20,941 nt of DNA, taken from positions 1-20,941 of the IMG/VR virus record IMGVR_UViG_3300034782_000011; one strand, 5' to 3'. Shown piece by piece: positions 13,425 to 20,740 of this stretch. A model generated the notes under the pieces. It was not told the DNA's origin, searched no databases, and saw only the letters and a list, made by a program, of their open reading frames with translations. This DNA is from a virus. The translations under genes and the position numbers were made by a program. Every line of letters begins with the position of its first letter. The first letter of the stretch is position 1.

Positions 13425-15807
13425 TCTTGAAGTAGTAGGAAAAGATAAAGCCTCCGGGAAAATCAAGGGTATAACTGGGTCTATAATTGGAGCTCAATTA
13501 GCTGTTGACGCATTGAAAAAAGGGTTTTCACTCCTTAGCGGGGTAGTAAAACAGAGTATCGATGCGTTTATCGAACAACAAAGAGTTGAAACCCAATTAA
13601 ATGCAGTACTAGAATCAACTAATCATGCAGCAGGGTTAACGGCTACAGAGATAAAAAACATGGCGGCCGGGTTGCAACAAGTCACCACTTTTGGTGATGA
13701 AGCCATAATATCCGGTCAAAACATGCTTTTGACATTTACTAAAATTGGCAAGGATGTTTTCCCACAGGCTACAGAAATAATGCTTGATATGTCAGAGGCA
13801 ATGGGTCAGGATATGAAATCAAGTGCCGTTCAATTAGGAAAAGCTCTAAATGATCCTGTTTTGGGTGTTTCTGCATTGTCTAGAGTTGGTATTCAATTCA
13901 CAGAATCACAAAAAGAAATGATAAAAACGCTTGTGGATACCGGGGATGTTGCCGGGGCTCAAGCAATTATTATGAAGGAATTAGAAACACAATTTGGAGG
14001 GTCTGCAAGAGCTGCAAGGGACACCCTTGGTGGTAGTTTGAAGTCTCTTAATAACACATGGGGTGATTTGCTTGAAACAATTGGGGGAGTGGCAGCTCCT
14101 ATATTAAGGGAAATATCGGAAGATTTAATCGGTTTGGTCACTAATGTAAATGATTTTGTGAAAAGCTCTAACTTAATTCCTATGGTTGCGGGTTCTTTTG
14201 AGGTACTCAAACAGGTTGTCGGTGGTATAGCCGGGGCAATAGGCGAATTAGGTTCTATGATAGGTGGTAATATTAGAGATAACCTTTTGGAGTTAGGGGA
14301 AAAATCTGGTTTTGCTGCTCATAAATTTGATATTCTTGCCGCTATTTCTCAAGGTGTTCAATCAGTATTAAAAATAGTTGGGACGGTAATAAATGCATTG
14401 ATAACTAATTTTTTCAACTTTATAAACATTATCATTGAGGCGATTAAAGTATTTGGAAGCTTTAAGGACGCAATAACCGGAAAGCAAAAATGGAGTGATG
14501 CGTTTAATAGTATAAAAAATGTAGGTGATGCGGCAAAGAAATATATAGTTGAAGGCATAGGCGGGACCAAAGACGTTTTTGACTCAGTATTTGAAGAGTT
14601 TAAGGCTTTTGGTGTAAATGTTCAAATTGAAAGTGATAAATATACAACAGCATTCCAAGATGGTTATAATTCAATAATTTCTACCGTTGATAATAATCCT
14701 ATCGAGCCCAAAATGATAGCTCCTGATATGGATTCAGTTGTCAGAGATATAAGAACACAGATTGAAGAAGTTGCAGTACCTGAAATAAAAGCACAACTTG
14801 AAATTGATGTAAGTGCAATAGTTAGTAATATAGCCGGAGCGATAGGGGGAGCTTTTGGTGGTGCTAGTGGTGATTTTGGGCTTAATTTTAGCGGATTAGA
14901 AGAAGACTTGGCAAACTCTGAAAAACAGTATAATGATAGGATTGAGGCGCTAAAAGAACAGGCAGAAAATGCAAGTGATGTTGAAAAGGAAAGAATTAAA
15001 GAACAAATAAAAGCCCTTGAAAAACAAAAAGAAAAAGAAATGGAATCAATCCAAAATGAAATAGACAAATTAAAAGAATTGTCTGAACAAAGAGCAGAGG
15101 CAGGTGGGCTTTTGGGTGAAATTACAAGTGGTATAAGTGCAGTTGTCCAAGGATTTGCAAGTGGGGGGATTGTAGGTGGTATTATAGCAGCTATTACAGT
15201 TTTTATGAATTTAATTAAAGACGGGCTTGCGCCCACTATCGATGAATTAGCGCCTTTTCTTGATGTTTTACTTGAGCAATTTGTAACATTAGGAATGCAG
15301 GTTGGGCGTATATTAGCCCCTCACATGAAAATATTAGTTACTATATTAATTGTAGTTAATACGTTACTAGAAGTATTTTTACCGTTATTGATTGCTTTGC
15401 AATTTCCGCTTGAGGTGTTAGCCGGGCTATTGATTCATATTGTTAACCCACTACGAGAGGTCAACAAACAATTGCAAGCCTTTGCGCAATGGATTAATGA
15501 TACAATTGGAGCTGTTAATGATGCCCTGGGGGGTGGAGGCGGTGGTGGCGGCGGCAATTGGTGGGATAATCCTTTCGGTTTTCAACATGGCGGTGAATTT
15601 ACCGTCCCGGCTGGTTACCCCAATGACTCATTCAAACCTAACATTGCTTTAACATCGGGTGAACGGGTAACGGTAACTCCTGCGGGTCAATCGTCAAGGG
15701 GTGAAATGACAATGATATTTAATATCGGTGAAATAAGAGACAGGGAGACGGCGGATTATTTCGCTGGTCAAGTTATGCAATTATATGAGCAAGAGGCAAG
15801 CAGATAA
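13411..15807 (+). CDS. Tail tape measure protein
   Basis: 798 residues, ATG 13411 with a weak AGGA binding site overlapping the end of GT. The N-terminal 220 residues have the usual 'phage tail tape measure' pattern (VETQLNAVLESTNHAAGLTATEI-like region, TFGDEAIISGQNMLLTFT, MSEAMGQDMKSSAVQLGKAL, and LGGSLKSLNNTWGDLLETIGG). Residues about 497-562 form a long coiled coil. Residues about 580-605 and 626-672 are hydrophobic and may insert in the host membrane. A run of nine Gly (707-715) leads to the common C-terminal motif GFQHGGEFTVPAGYPNDSF and GERVTVTPAG. At about 0.15 nm per residue the tail would be near 120 nm. Confidence 0.92.
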   Translation: MPKVDLEVVGKDKASGKIKGITGSIIGAQLAVDALKKGFSLLSGVVKQSIDAFIEQQRVETQLNAVLESTNHAAGLTATEIKNMAAGLQQVTTFGDEAIISGQNMLLTFTKIGKDVFPQATEIMLDMSEAMGQDMKSSAVQLGKALNDPVLGVSALSRVGIQFTESQKEMIKTLVDTGDVAGAQAIIMKELETQFGGSARAARDTLGGSLKSLNNTWGDLLETIGGVAAPILREISEDLIGLVTNVNDFVKSSNLIPMVAGSFEVLKQVVGGIAGAIGELGSMIGGNIRDNLLELGEKSGFAAHKFDILAAISQGVQSVLKIVGTVINALITNFFNFINIIIEAIKVFGSFKDAITGKQKWSDAFNSIKNVGDAAKKYIVEGIGGTKDVFDSVFEEFKAFGVNVQIESDKYTTAFQDGYNSIISTVDNNPIEPKMIAPDMDSVVRDIRTQIEEVAVPEIKAQLEIDVSAIVSNIAGAIGGAFGGASGDFGLNFSGLEEDLANSEKQYNDRIEALKEQAENASDVEKERIKEQIKALEKQKEKEMESIQNEIDKLKELSEQRAEAGGLLGEITSGISAVVQGFASGGIVGGIIAAITVFMNLIKDGLAPTIDELAPFLDVLLEQFVTLGMQVGRILAPHMKILVTILIVVNTLLEVFLPLLIALQFPLEVLAGLLIHIVNPLREVNKQLQAFAQWINDTIGAVNDALGGGGGGGGGNWWDNPFGFQHGGEFTVPAGYPNDSFKPNIALTSGERVTVTPAGQSSRGEMTMIFNIGEIRDRETADYFAGQVMQLYEQEASR

Positions 15808-16586
15808 TGGCTACACATTACCAATTATATGACGGTACTAATACATACAACCTTGATTCTAATGCAAAAGTCATTTCTTTCGGTTATCCTGGGAGGATTA
15901 ACAATTTTGTACAATACGCAGGGGGTAATGGTGCTGTTTATAGAGGTTTTGGAAGGTATACCAATAGACAAATATCTATAACATTTAGATTTCGTGAAAG
16001 CCCTGTGCCGATTGGTTCAAGTGATAGACAAACTTTGGTTAGGTTTTTAACTTTGCCAAGTTCGACTGATTTATGGTTAAGACGGTTACTTTCAGATGAA
16101 AGCACGTGGACAAAGATAAAGGTTTATCCTCAGTTGAAAGCTAATGAAGTCTATAATACGATGAAAATTAGCGATAGAATAACCATTAACTTTGAAACTG
16201 AGAAAGCTTTTTTTGAAGCTGAAAGCTCGACCACCGGGTCAAGTGCTATTTCTGATAGTACTGAACATAATGTCAGTATTACAAATGGCGGTGATGTAGA
16301 TTGCCCACTACAAATTAAATTCACACCGACGGGAAATGAAACAAGGTTTAAAGTCACTAATAGCGATGGCAATGGGATTATACTTGGTGGTGCGTTCAAT
16401 GCAGGAGATCAAGTTGTATATGATACAAGCGACAACACAATGACAATTGCAGCTATAGACCAAACACCACAAAATTATATTGTTAATGGCTCTCCGTTTA
16501 CAATTCCAACCGGCACAAATGATGTATACGTCACTTGTTCAGGGGCTGGAACATTCGCTTATTCATTTGAGGCAAGATATTTATGA
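15807..16586 (+). CDS. Distal tail protein (Dit-like)
   Basis: 259 residues; ATG 15807 overlaps the TAA of the tape measure gene by 1 base, with GAGG upstream. Residues 1-130 resemble the tail-attaching ring domain of Dit (GYPGRINNF, YRGFGRYTNRQISITFRF). Residues 155-225 resemble the galectin-like C-terminal domain: NGGDVDCPLQIKFTP (159-173), then FKVTNSDGNGIIL and AGDQVVYDTSDNTMTI. Dit forms the hexameric hub ring between tube and tail tip. Position after the tape measure gene agrees. The final domain after 225 is a short Pro/Thr-rich strand region. Confidence 0.75.
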   Translation: MATHYQLYDGTNTYNLDSNAKVISFGYPGRINNFVQYAGGNGAVYRGFGRYTNRQISITFRFRESPVPIGSSDRQTLVRFLTLPSSTDLWLRRLLSDESTWTKIKVYPQLKANEVYNTMKISDRITINFETEKAFFEAESSTTGSSAISDSTEHNVSITNGGDVDCPLQIKFTPTGNETRFKVTNSDGNGIILGGAFNAGDQVVYDTSDNTMTIAAIDQTPQNYIVNGSPFTIPTGTNDVYVTCSGAGTFAYSFEARYL

Positions 16587-18235
16587 TTTATTATATTGGT
16601 AAGCATGGGATCGGTGAGACTATTGAGCTTACTGATCTACAAAGTCCGGTAAGTAGTCAATATAAATGGCATGTTTATATATATTCGTCAGATAGTGGAT
16701 ATAAAAAAGACTGGTACCTAGGTCAAGAAAATTGCCCGATTAATAAAATACAATTTGAAATTAATGAAAAAGGTTGCGCCAATGCGGTTATAGGGTTTTC
16801 AGAGGTGGATTTTATTATTAACTCGAATGATGAAATTAATGTATTATATGACGGGTTTTTGCTGTATGTAGGAATAATTGAAAATGTAATTGATCCCAAA
16901 GGCGGGACTTTGCCTTGTAAACCATGGCGGAATAGATTAGAGAATCACCTACTTTATGACGGCTCTTTTTCATCAAAAACAGATAGTGAAATATTGCAAA
17001 CTATTATTCAATCTGTTCAAGATGATTCAAAAGTATATTGGAATGCTGGATTAGTGGATACGGGGTCAACAACTACATATTCACCTGATTATGAATATAA
17101 AAAAATAGGTTCTATTATTCAAGATAGAGTCGATGGGTTAGATGATAGAAAATGGGGCGTATTTGTAAGTAAAGCTCTTGAAATATACCAACCAAGTACA
17201 TCATTGACAAAGTGGTTGTTATATTCTGATATGCCCGATTATACACAAATAAGCGTGAAGAAAAATTATAGCACTATAAAAGTTACTAGATACCAAGTAT
17301 TTAAAAAAACTGGAACTGGTGCGGTCAGTCGAGCGGGTCAAGTTGGTTACGATGCCGCTGGGGGTGATTACCCTATATTGACAGAGTTTGAAAACAATGT
17401 TGGAATAAAAGAGGATAAATACACCGTGGACACGGAAAACGTAAGCGATACAGAGGCCAAAGATTTGGCTTATGCTGCATTACAAGCACAAACGGTAGGG
17501 TTAACAATTGACGTTAAAAATCTTGACATAGATGTATATAGACCGGCAATTGGTGACCTTGTGAGGATTGAAGACAAAGAAGAAAAAGTCATAAAACAAA
17601 TTATTTCTTGTGATACGTTAACACAAAGCGAGGATGAATATTATCAAGCCGGTTCCTGGTCAGATACGGGCCATGGAACCATAGCACTTGATGAAACTAA
17701 CTTCAAAGAAGGCACTGGAAGTGTAAAATTTATCGGTTCGGCTTTGAATCATGGAATTATATATACTTTTGATGATATTCAAAGATTTTCTGGATTAGAA
17801 AAGATTTGCTTTATGATTCGTTCTGATAATGCTTTGTTGGATGGTGAGCTTATATGGTCAGTTGGTGAAAGTGCAGGTGGAGCTCCTACAAGCAGCGGTG
17901 ATTTATTTCATGTAGAAATACCTATTATAATTAGCTCATTGGATACGTGGCAATATTATGAGGCAAGTTTGACAGATAACTTTAAATATTTTGGTTTAAG
18001 GTTTACAACGGCCCCAAGCAGTGCAACCACTGTAAATATTGATCAGATAAGTATTTACGCAGATAGTAAAATTGTTTATGAAGGCAACGTTAAACAAATT
18101 AATTATGTAGTAGATCAAAATGGCTATAGTTGCCATATAAAATTAAGTGAATATGATCTTATGGCAAATGATGTGTTTTTTGATATGGACAAAAAATTAA
18201 ATAAATTAGAGACAATAGTCTATGACGGGAGTTAA
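16583..18235 (+). CDS. Tail hub / tip protein (Tal-like) with an inserted carbohydrate-binding-like domain
   Basis: 550 residues, ATG 16583 overlapping the Dit stop, with GAGG at about 16570. Residues 1-330 have the plan of tail hub proteins: NKIQFEINEKGCANAVIGF (54-72), YDGFLLYVGIIENV (89-102), DRKWGVFVSKALEIY (188-202), and a late PAIGDLVRIEDKEEKVIKQI (321-340). The hub chain then breaks at about 343 and resumes at about 495 with KIVYEGNVKQINYVVDQNGY. The 150 residues between begin GSWSDTGHGTIALDETNFKEG and end TTVNIDQISIY, which is the pattern of a jelly-roll carbohydrate-binding module. A coil-like end (ANDVFFDMDKKLNKLETIV) closes the protein. It may bind surface sugars at the tail tip. 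Confidence 0.7.
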   Translation: MIYYIGKHGIGETIELTDLQSPVSSQYKWHVYIYSSDSGYKKDWYLGQENCPINKIQFEINEKGCANAVIGFSEVDFIINSNDEINVLYDGFLLYVGIIENVIDPKGGTLPCKPWRNRLENHLLYDGSFSSKTDSEILQTIIQSVQDDSKVYWNAGLVDTGSTTTYSPDYEYKKIGSIIQDRVDGLDDRKWGVFVSKALEIYQPSTSLTKWLLYSDMPDYTQISVKKNYSTIKVTRYQVFKKTGTGAVSRAGQVGYDAAGGDYPILTEFENNVGIKEDKYTVDTENVSDTEAKDLAYAALQAQTVGLTIDVKNLDIDVYRPAIGDLVRIEDKEEKVIKQIISCDTLTQSEDEYYQAGSWSDTGHGTIALDETNFKEGTGSVKFIGSALNHGIIYTFDDIQRFSGLEKICFMIRSDNALLDGELIWSVGESAGGAPTSSGDLFHVEIPIIISSLDTWQYYEASLTDNFKYFGLRFTTAPSSATTVNIDQISIYADSKIVYEGNVKQINYVVDQNGYSCHIKLSEYDLMANDVFFDMDKKLNKLETIVYDGS

Positions 18236-18237
18236 AA

Positions 18238-19071
18238 ATGGCTAATGAATTAATACCGTGTCATGATCCGTTTGCAAGTGATGCGGTTACTGAATATCAT
18301 CATATACAAAGTACCTATTATAGCGGTAGTTATCCTAATGTTACGGCTCCGGCTGCTGCTAATTTCCCTGTACAGACACCTACAAGGTATTTTTTATCGT
18401 TACCCTTTGTAATTGATGCAACGGCTTTAACGGGTGCCAGGCCTGTTTTATTGCGTGATGTGGATAACACAACCGATTTAACACGAGTGACGGGGGCTCC
18501 AGGGGCCAATCAATTCAGAGTTGCGCCTTCGGACAGTGCATATAATATAATTATAGAATTACATTCGGGCCAAGCAGGCGTTGAGATAGGTTATGATTTA
18601 TACGCAACTGAGGGGGCTATGGTTGGGAATGTAGACGATGAAATTATGATGCAAAAAGGCATTGACATATGGGGAGATTTAACGGCTAGTGGTGATTCAT
18701 CAATTACAGGATCAATTACTGTTTCAGGTGGGATTGATAACAGTGGTGGTACTACACTAAAAACAAAAATATTAACTATTGGCGATTGGAATATGGACAC
18801 CACGTCAAACAGAGGGCCTATTGCTCATGGATTGGGGTCGTCTTGGACAAATATTAGACATTTAAGTGCTGTTATCAGAGAGGATTCAGATGGTTATAGG
18901 ATACCATTGTTGTCAAGTTCAGCGTCGGCGACTAGTGGCCACAATACAATTGAAGTTAGAGACAGTACTAATTTATATTTAAACAGAGAAACTGGAGGGC
19001 GTTTTGATAATGCCAATTTTAATTCAACCTCTTATAACAGAGGATGGATATATATAGTATACGAGGTGTAA
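18238..19071 (+). CDS. Tail tip fibre / receptor-binding protein
   Basis: 277 residues, GGGAG at 18227-18231, ATG 18238. The N-terminal 140 residues (LIPCHDPFASDAVTEYHHIQ and a beta-rich part ending IGYDLYATEG) probably attach it to the hub. A short shaft of strand repeats, DLTASGDSSITGSITVSGGIDNS-like (residues 150-172), is followed by a globular C-terminal domain, KILTIGDWNMDTT (182-194), HGLGSSWTNIRHLSAVI, NLYLNRETGG, GWIYIVYEV. I have seen this 'IGDWxM...HGL' opening in many phage fibre tips. It is followed 3 bases later by the next, lectin-like frame. Receptor is unknown. Confidence 0.7.
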   Translation: MANELIPCHDPFASDAVTEYHHIQSTYYSGSYPNVTAPAAANFPVQTPTRYFLSLPFVIDATALTGARPVLLRDVDNTTDLTRVTGAPGANQFRVAPSDSAYNIIIELHSGQAGVEIGYDLYATEGAMVGNVDDEIMMQKGIDIWGDLTASGDSSITGSITVSGGIDNSGGTTLKTKILTIGDWNMDTTSNRGPIAHGLGSSWTNIRHLSAVIREDSDGYRIPLLSSSASATSGHNTIEVRDSTNLYLNRETGGRFDNANFNSTSYNRGWIYIVYEV

Positions 19072-19074
19072 AAA

Positions 19075-19119
19075 ATGGCAAATACAACATATGATAAAAT
19101 ACAAGCTGCGGACACTTAA
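19075..19119 (+). other. Best start of the lectin-like gene, out of frame
   Basis: ATG 19075 has GAGG at 19063-19066 before it and reads MANTTYDKIQAADT, then TAA 19117-19119. That opening joins naturally to LNDADQ in the +1 frame, where the lectin-like protein continues. The break lies at about 19114-19118. The gene therefore is either recoded by a +1 slip, or carries a one-base change, or is a sequencing error. Confidence 0.6.
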
Positions 19120-19369
19120 TGATGCCGACCAATTGGCGAATGCTTCTATCACATACGCCCAGGCTTTTTCATCGGCTCCAAGGATATTGATTGGGGGGTA
19201 TAGGGAAGAAGCTAATCTTGATACTAGCGAACGACGGAGGATGACGGCAGCTAGATATGTTAGTGTATCAACTACAGTTGCCCATATTCAGTTTTTTAAT
19301 GACAATAATGATTTTGATGGTGATGAATCAGTTAGATTAGATTATGAAGCCATCGGTGAATGGAGTTAA
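19091..19369 (+). CDS. H-type lectin-like receptor-binding protein
   Basis: 92 residues if counted from ATG 19091. This start has no binding site, and the true N terminus may be the out-of-frame ATG at 19075. Residues from about 19 on follow the H-type lectin pattern: SITYAQAFSSAPRILIGGY (19-37), then a run of charged residues (REEANLDTSERRR), a V-S-V-S-T-T-V-A-H-I-Q-F-F strand, and the closing VRLDYEAIGEW. In H-type lectins the last strand has a conserved W or Y near the end, as here. Such domains bind N-acetylgalactosamine in eukaryotes and occur in phage fibres. It is the last gene of the rightward block. Confidence 0.65.
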   Translation: MIKYKLRTLNDADQLANASITYAQAFSSAPRILIGGYREEANLDTSERRRMTAARYVSVSTTVAHIQFFNDNNDFDGDESVRLDYEAIGEWS

Positions 19370-19427
19370 ACACACCCTTTAAATATACCCTCAGACTGCA
19401 ATATAAGCCCACCACGGCGTTTTATTT

Positions 19428-19958
19428 CTAAAATGGTATTTCGTCATTGTTGGATTTTTCATTTTGTTCAATTATATCTAAATCTTTTAGTTTTTGCTCT
19501 ACTGTAGGTATTTCTACATGATCAAGTATTTCGCCAAGATAGAATTTATATAAATTAATAAATTCGCTTTCAGGTATTTTTATTGCGCCATCGGCTTGGT
19601 GTTTTATATCAGCTTGAGCCATTGAATAAGCTTTGTATTGCGCTTCATTTAGTTGCTCTAAACTAATCTTTTGAAATCCTTTGTAAGCTTGGTTTTCTTT
19701 TGGCATTACGTGTAAAGTCCATGAATTCCACATGCTACCATTTTTAGTTTGTCCTGATGCGTGTTTAATGTCTTTAACATCGTTTTGACCTTCTACATAT
19801 TCACCTTTTTGGATTTGTAGTCTATTGGTATAGCTTTTCACATATCCAGCCATTTTTTGATCATTCCAGACTACATCACACCAGGCGTTCCAGTTTTTAC
19901 GCCCGTTGTAAGTGTCCTCTTTTACATCGCCTGCATTCAAAATAATTAATTTGTTCAT
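19428..19958 (-). CDS. SSB-like single-stranded DNA-binding protein
   Basis: The start is ATG 19958, with AAAGGAG (19964-19970 on the + strand as CTCCTTT) 5 nt before it; the open frame extends further upstream without a binding site. It has 176 residues. The C-terminal tip is NNDEIPF, the acidic, Pro-Phe-ending tail by which SSB proteins recruit partners such as exonucleases and helicases. The N-terminal part (INLNAGDV-type first strand, KNWNAWCDVVW, AGYVKSY, KGEYVEG) alternates as an OB fold would, and aromatic residues W23, W26, W31, W77 and W80 may stack on bases. A helical linker follows. It does not match standard SSB signatures, so it may be a divergent phage SSB or an SSB-partner mimic. 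Confidence 0.65.
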   Translation of the reverse strand: MNKLIILNAGDVKEDTYNGRKNWNAWCDVVWNDQKMAGYVKSYTNRLQIQKGEYVEGQNDVKDIKHASGQTKNGSMWNSWTLHVMPKENQAYKGFQKISLEQLNEAQYKAYSMAQADIKHQADGAIKIPESEFINLYKFYLGEILDHVEIPTVEQKLKDLDIIEQNEKSNNDEIPF

Positions 19959-19968
19959 GTTTACTCCT

Positions 19969-20388
19969 TTAATTCCATGTTTTTGTTGCCATATATAACG
20001 CTTGTAAATACATATAGCGCTCATAAACTAAATCTATATTTTTTTTTCGTTCTGTTCCGAGTATTGGTTCATACCATTTACTGTTTACTTCTAGTATGGC
20101 ATGCGTTGAGGTGTTACCCTTTATGATTACCATTTCTGATTCAATAAAGTTTTCTTCACATAAATGCATTGCCAATATAGCATAATCTTCACAATCCCCC
20201 GTTTTCCTTTCCAGTGTTTCTGATGGTAATTGCCAATAATTAGTAACTCCATGAGCGTCTTTATCTGACTTATATTCTATTTCAGTAGAACAAAAATATA
20301 ATATTTCTTCTAGTGTTTTTGTCTGAAATCCCATTGTGCAATGAAACAGAAAAGGAATTAATAATAATAAAAATTGAAAGTTTTTCAT
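19969..20388 (-). CDS. Exported transglutaminase-like cysteine protease (BTLCP-like)
   Basis: 139 residues from ATG 20388, with AAGGAG (20396-20401) 7 nt before it. The N terminus MKNFQFLLLLIPFLFHC is a signal sequence, with Cys17 in a loose lipobox (LFHC), so the product may be a lipoprotein. YWQLPSETLERKTGDCEDYA (51-70) closely follows the bacterial transglutaminase-like cysteine proteinase (BTLCP) pattern, with catalytic Cys66. His96 in STHAILEV is the next catalytic residue. The third, normally Asp or Asn, is Glu107 in KWYEPI, which is unusual. It is short for the family (about 180-240). Its start lies 23 nt after the hammerhead cleavage site, and its stop is 11 nt before the SSB-like start. 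Confidence 0.75.
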   Translation of the reverse strand: MKNFQFLLLLIPFLFHCTMGFQTKTLEEILYFCSTEIEYKSDKDAHGVTNYWQLPSETLERKTGDCEDYAILAMHLCEENFIESEMVIIKGNTSTHAILEVNSKWYEPILGTERKKNIDLVYERYMYLQALYMATKTWN

Positions 20389-20404
20389 TGTTTAACTCCT
20401 TAAT

Positions 20405-20456
20405 ATTCGTTGACGCCTTTCGGCGTTTCGTCCTTTTAGGACTCATCAGAACGAAT
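20405..20456 (-). ncRNA. Type I hammerhead ribozyme
   Basis: On the - strand (5' to 3', from 20456) stem I strand AUUCGUU (20456-20450) is followed by CUGAUGA (20449-20443). Stem II is GUCC (20442-20439) with GGAC (20433-20430), loop UAAAA, or 5 bp with loop AAA. Then come GAA (20429-20427) and stem III ACGCC (20426-20422) with GGCGU (20417-20413), closed by a GAAA tetraloop. C17 is C20412, and the 3' strand of stem I is AACGAAU (20411-20405). All stems are perfectly paired and every invariant core base is present. Cleavage is predicted between 20412 and 20411. The ends lie in stem I, so it is type I. Stem I is short, with no clear loop for a tertiary contact, so activity may be modest. Confidence 0.92.
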
Positions 20457-20728
20457 TATTTTTTATAACCAAAAACTAGTCTGTAGCTTTCAATTGGTGT
20501 ACTATACCATAATTTAAAATAGCTATATCTTCCGTCAAAACCTGAAATTATATCTGCTACTTGCTCAATCTCTTTCTCAGATATTTTTTTATCCAATTCA
20601 AAATTACCACAGACACCTGATTTAATACCCAAACTAAATAATTTAATATTAGTTTCTTGATCATAATAAATCTTATTGGTATTAAGTTTTATTGAAAATG
20701 TTGTTGATACTTGTTTTAAATCATTCAT
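20456..20728 (-). CDS. Small protein of 90 residues, unknown
   Basis: ATG 20728, with AAGGAG (20735-20740 on the + strand as CTCCTT) before it. The sequence has alternating strands at the N terminus (TTFSIKLNTNKIYYD, LFSLGIKSGVCGNFEL), a helix E-I-E-Q-V-A-D-I-I-S-G-F and a final strand YRLVFGYKK, a small alpha-beta fold. No signal peptide or catalytic motif is present. The TAA stop (20458-20456) ends on the first base of the hammerhead, so cleavage would leave this message with a ribozyme-derived 3' end. Early-type phage genes of this kind are often unknown, and this one is not recognised. Confidence 0.7.
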   Translation of the reverse strand: MNDLKQVSTTFSIKLNTNKIYYDQETNIKLFSLGIKSGVCGNFELDKKISEKEIEQVADIISGFDGRYSYFKLWYSTPIESYRLVFGYKK

Positions 20729-20740
20729 TCTAAACTCCTT
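20726..20740 (-). repeat. Repeated start region, copy 1
   Basis: AAGGAGTTTAGAATG on the - strand is identical to the 15 bases at 20910-20924. It spans the ribosome binding site and the ATG of the 90-residue gene. Confidence 0.6.

Noticed and set aside
14664-15236. 190-residue open frame on the - strand inside the tape measure gene
   Set aside because: It has Ser/Pro-rich, low-quality composition, has no ribosome site, and lies opposite a clear tape measure coding frame.
19370-19427. Possible two-way terminator in the gap between the converging gene blocks
   Set aside because: Only a 3-bp GCC/GGC stem with a T-rich follow-up was found, too weak to call. Nothing else is visible in this 58-base gap.
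19959-20024. 22-residue N-terminal extension of the SSB-like protein
   Set aside because: It would overlap the end of the protease gene and lacks a ribosome site. ATG 19958 has AAAGGAG at the right distance.
20413-20442. Two adjacent hairpins between leftward genes, at first look a double terminator
   Set aside because: Neither is followed by a T run in the - strand direction. Both are explained as stems II and III of the hammerhead, with the invariant core between them.
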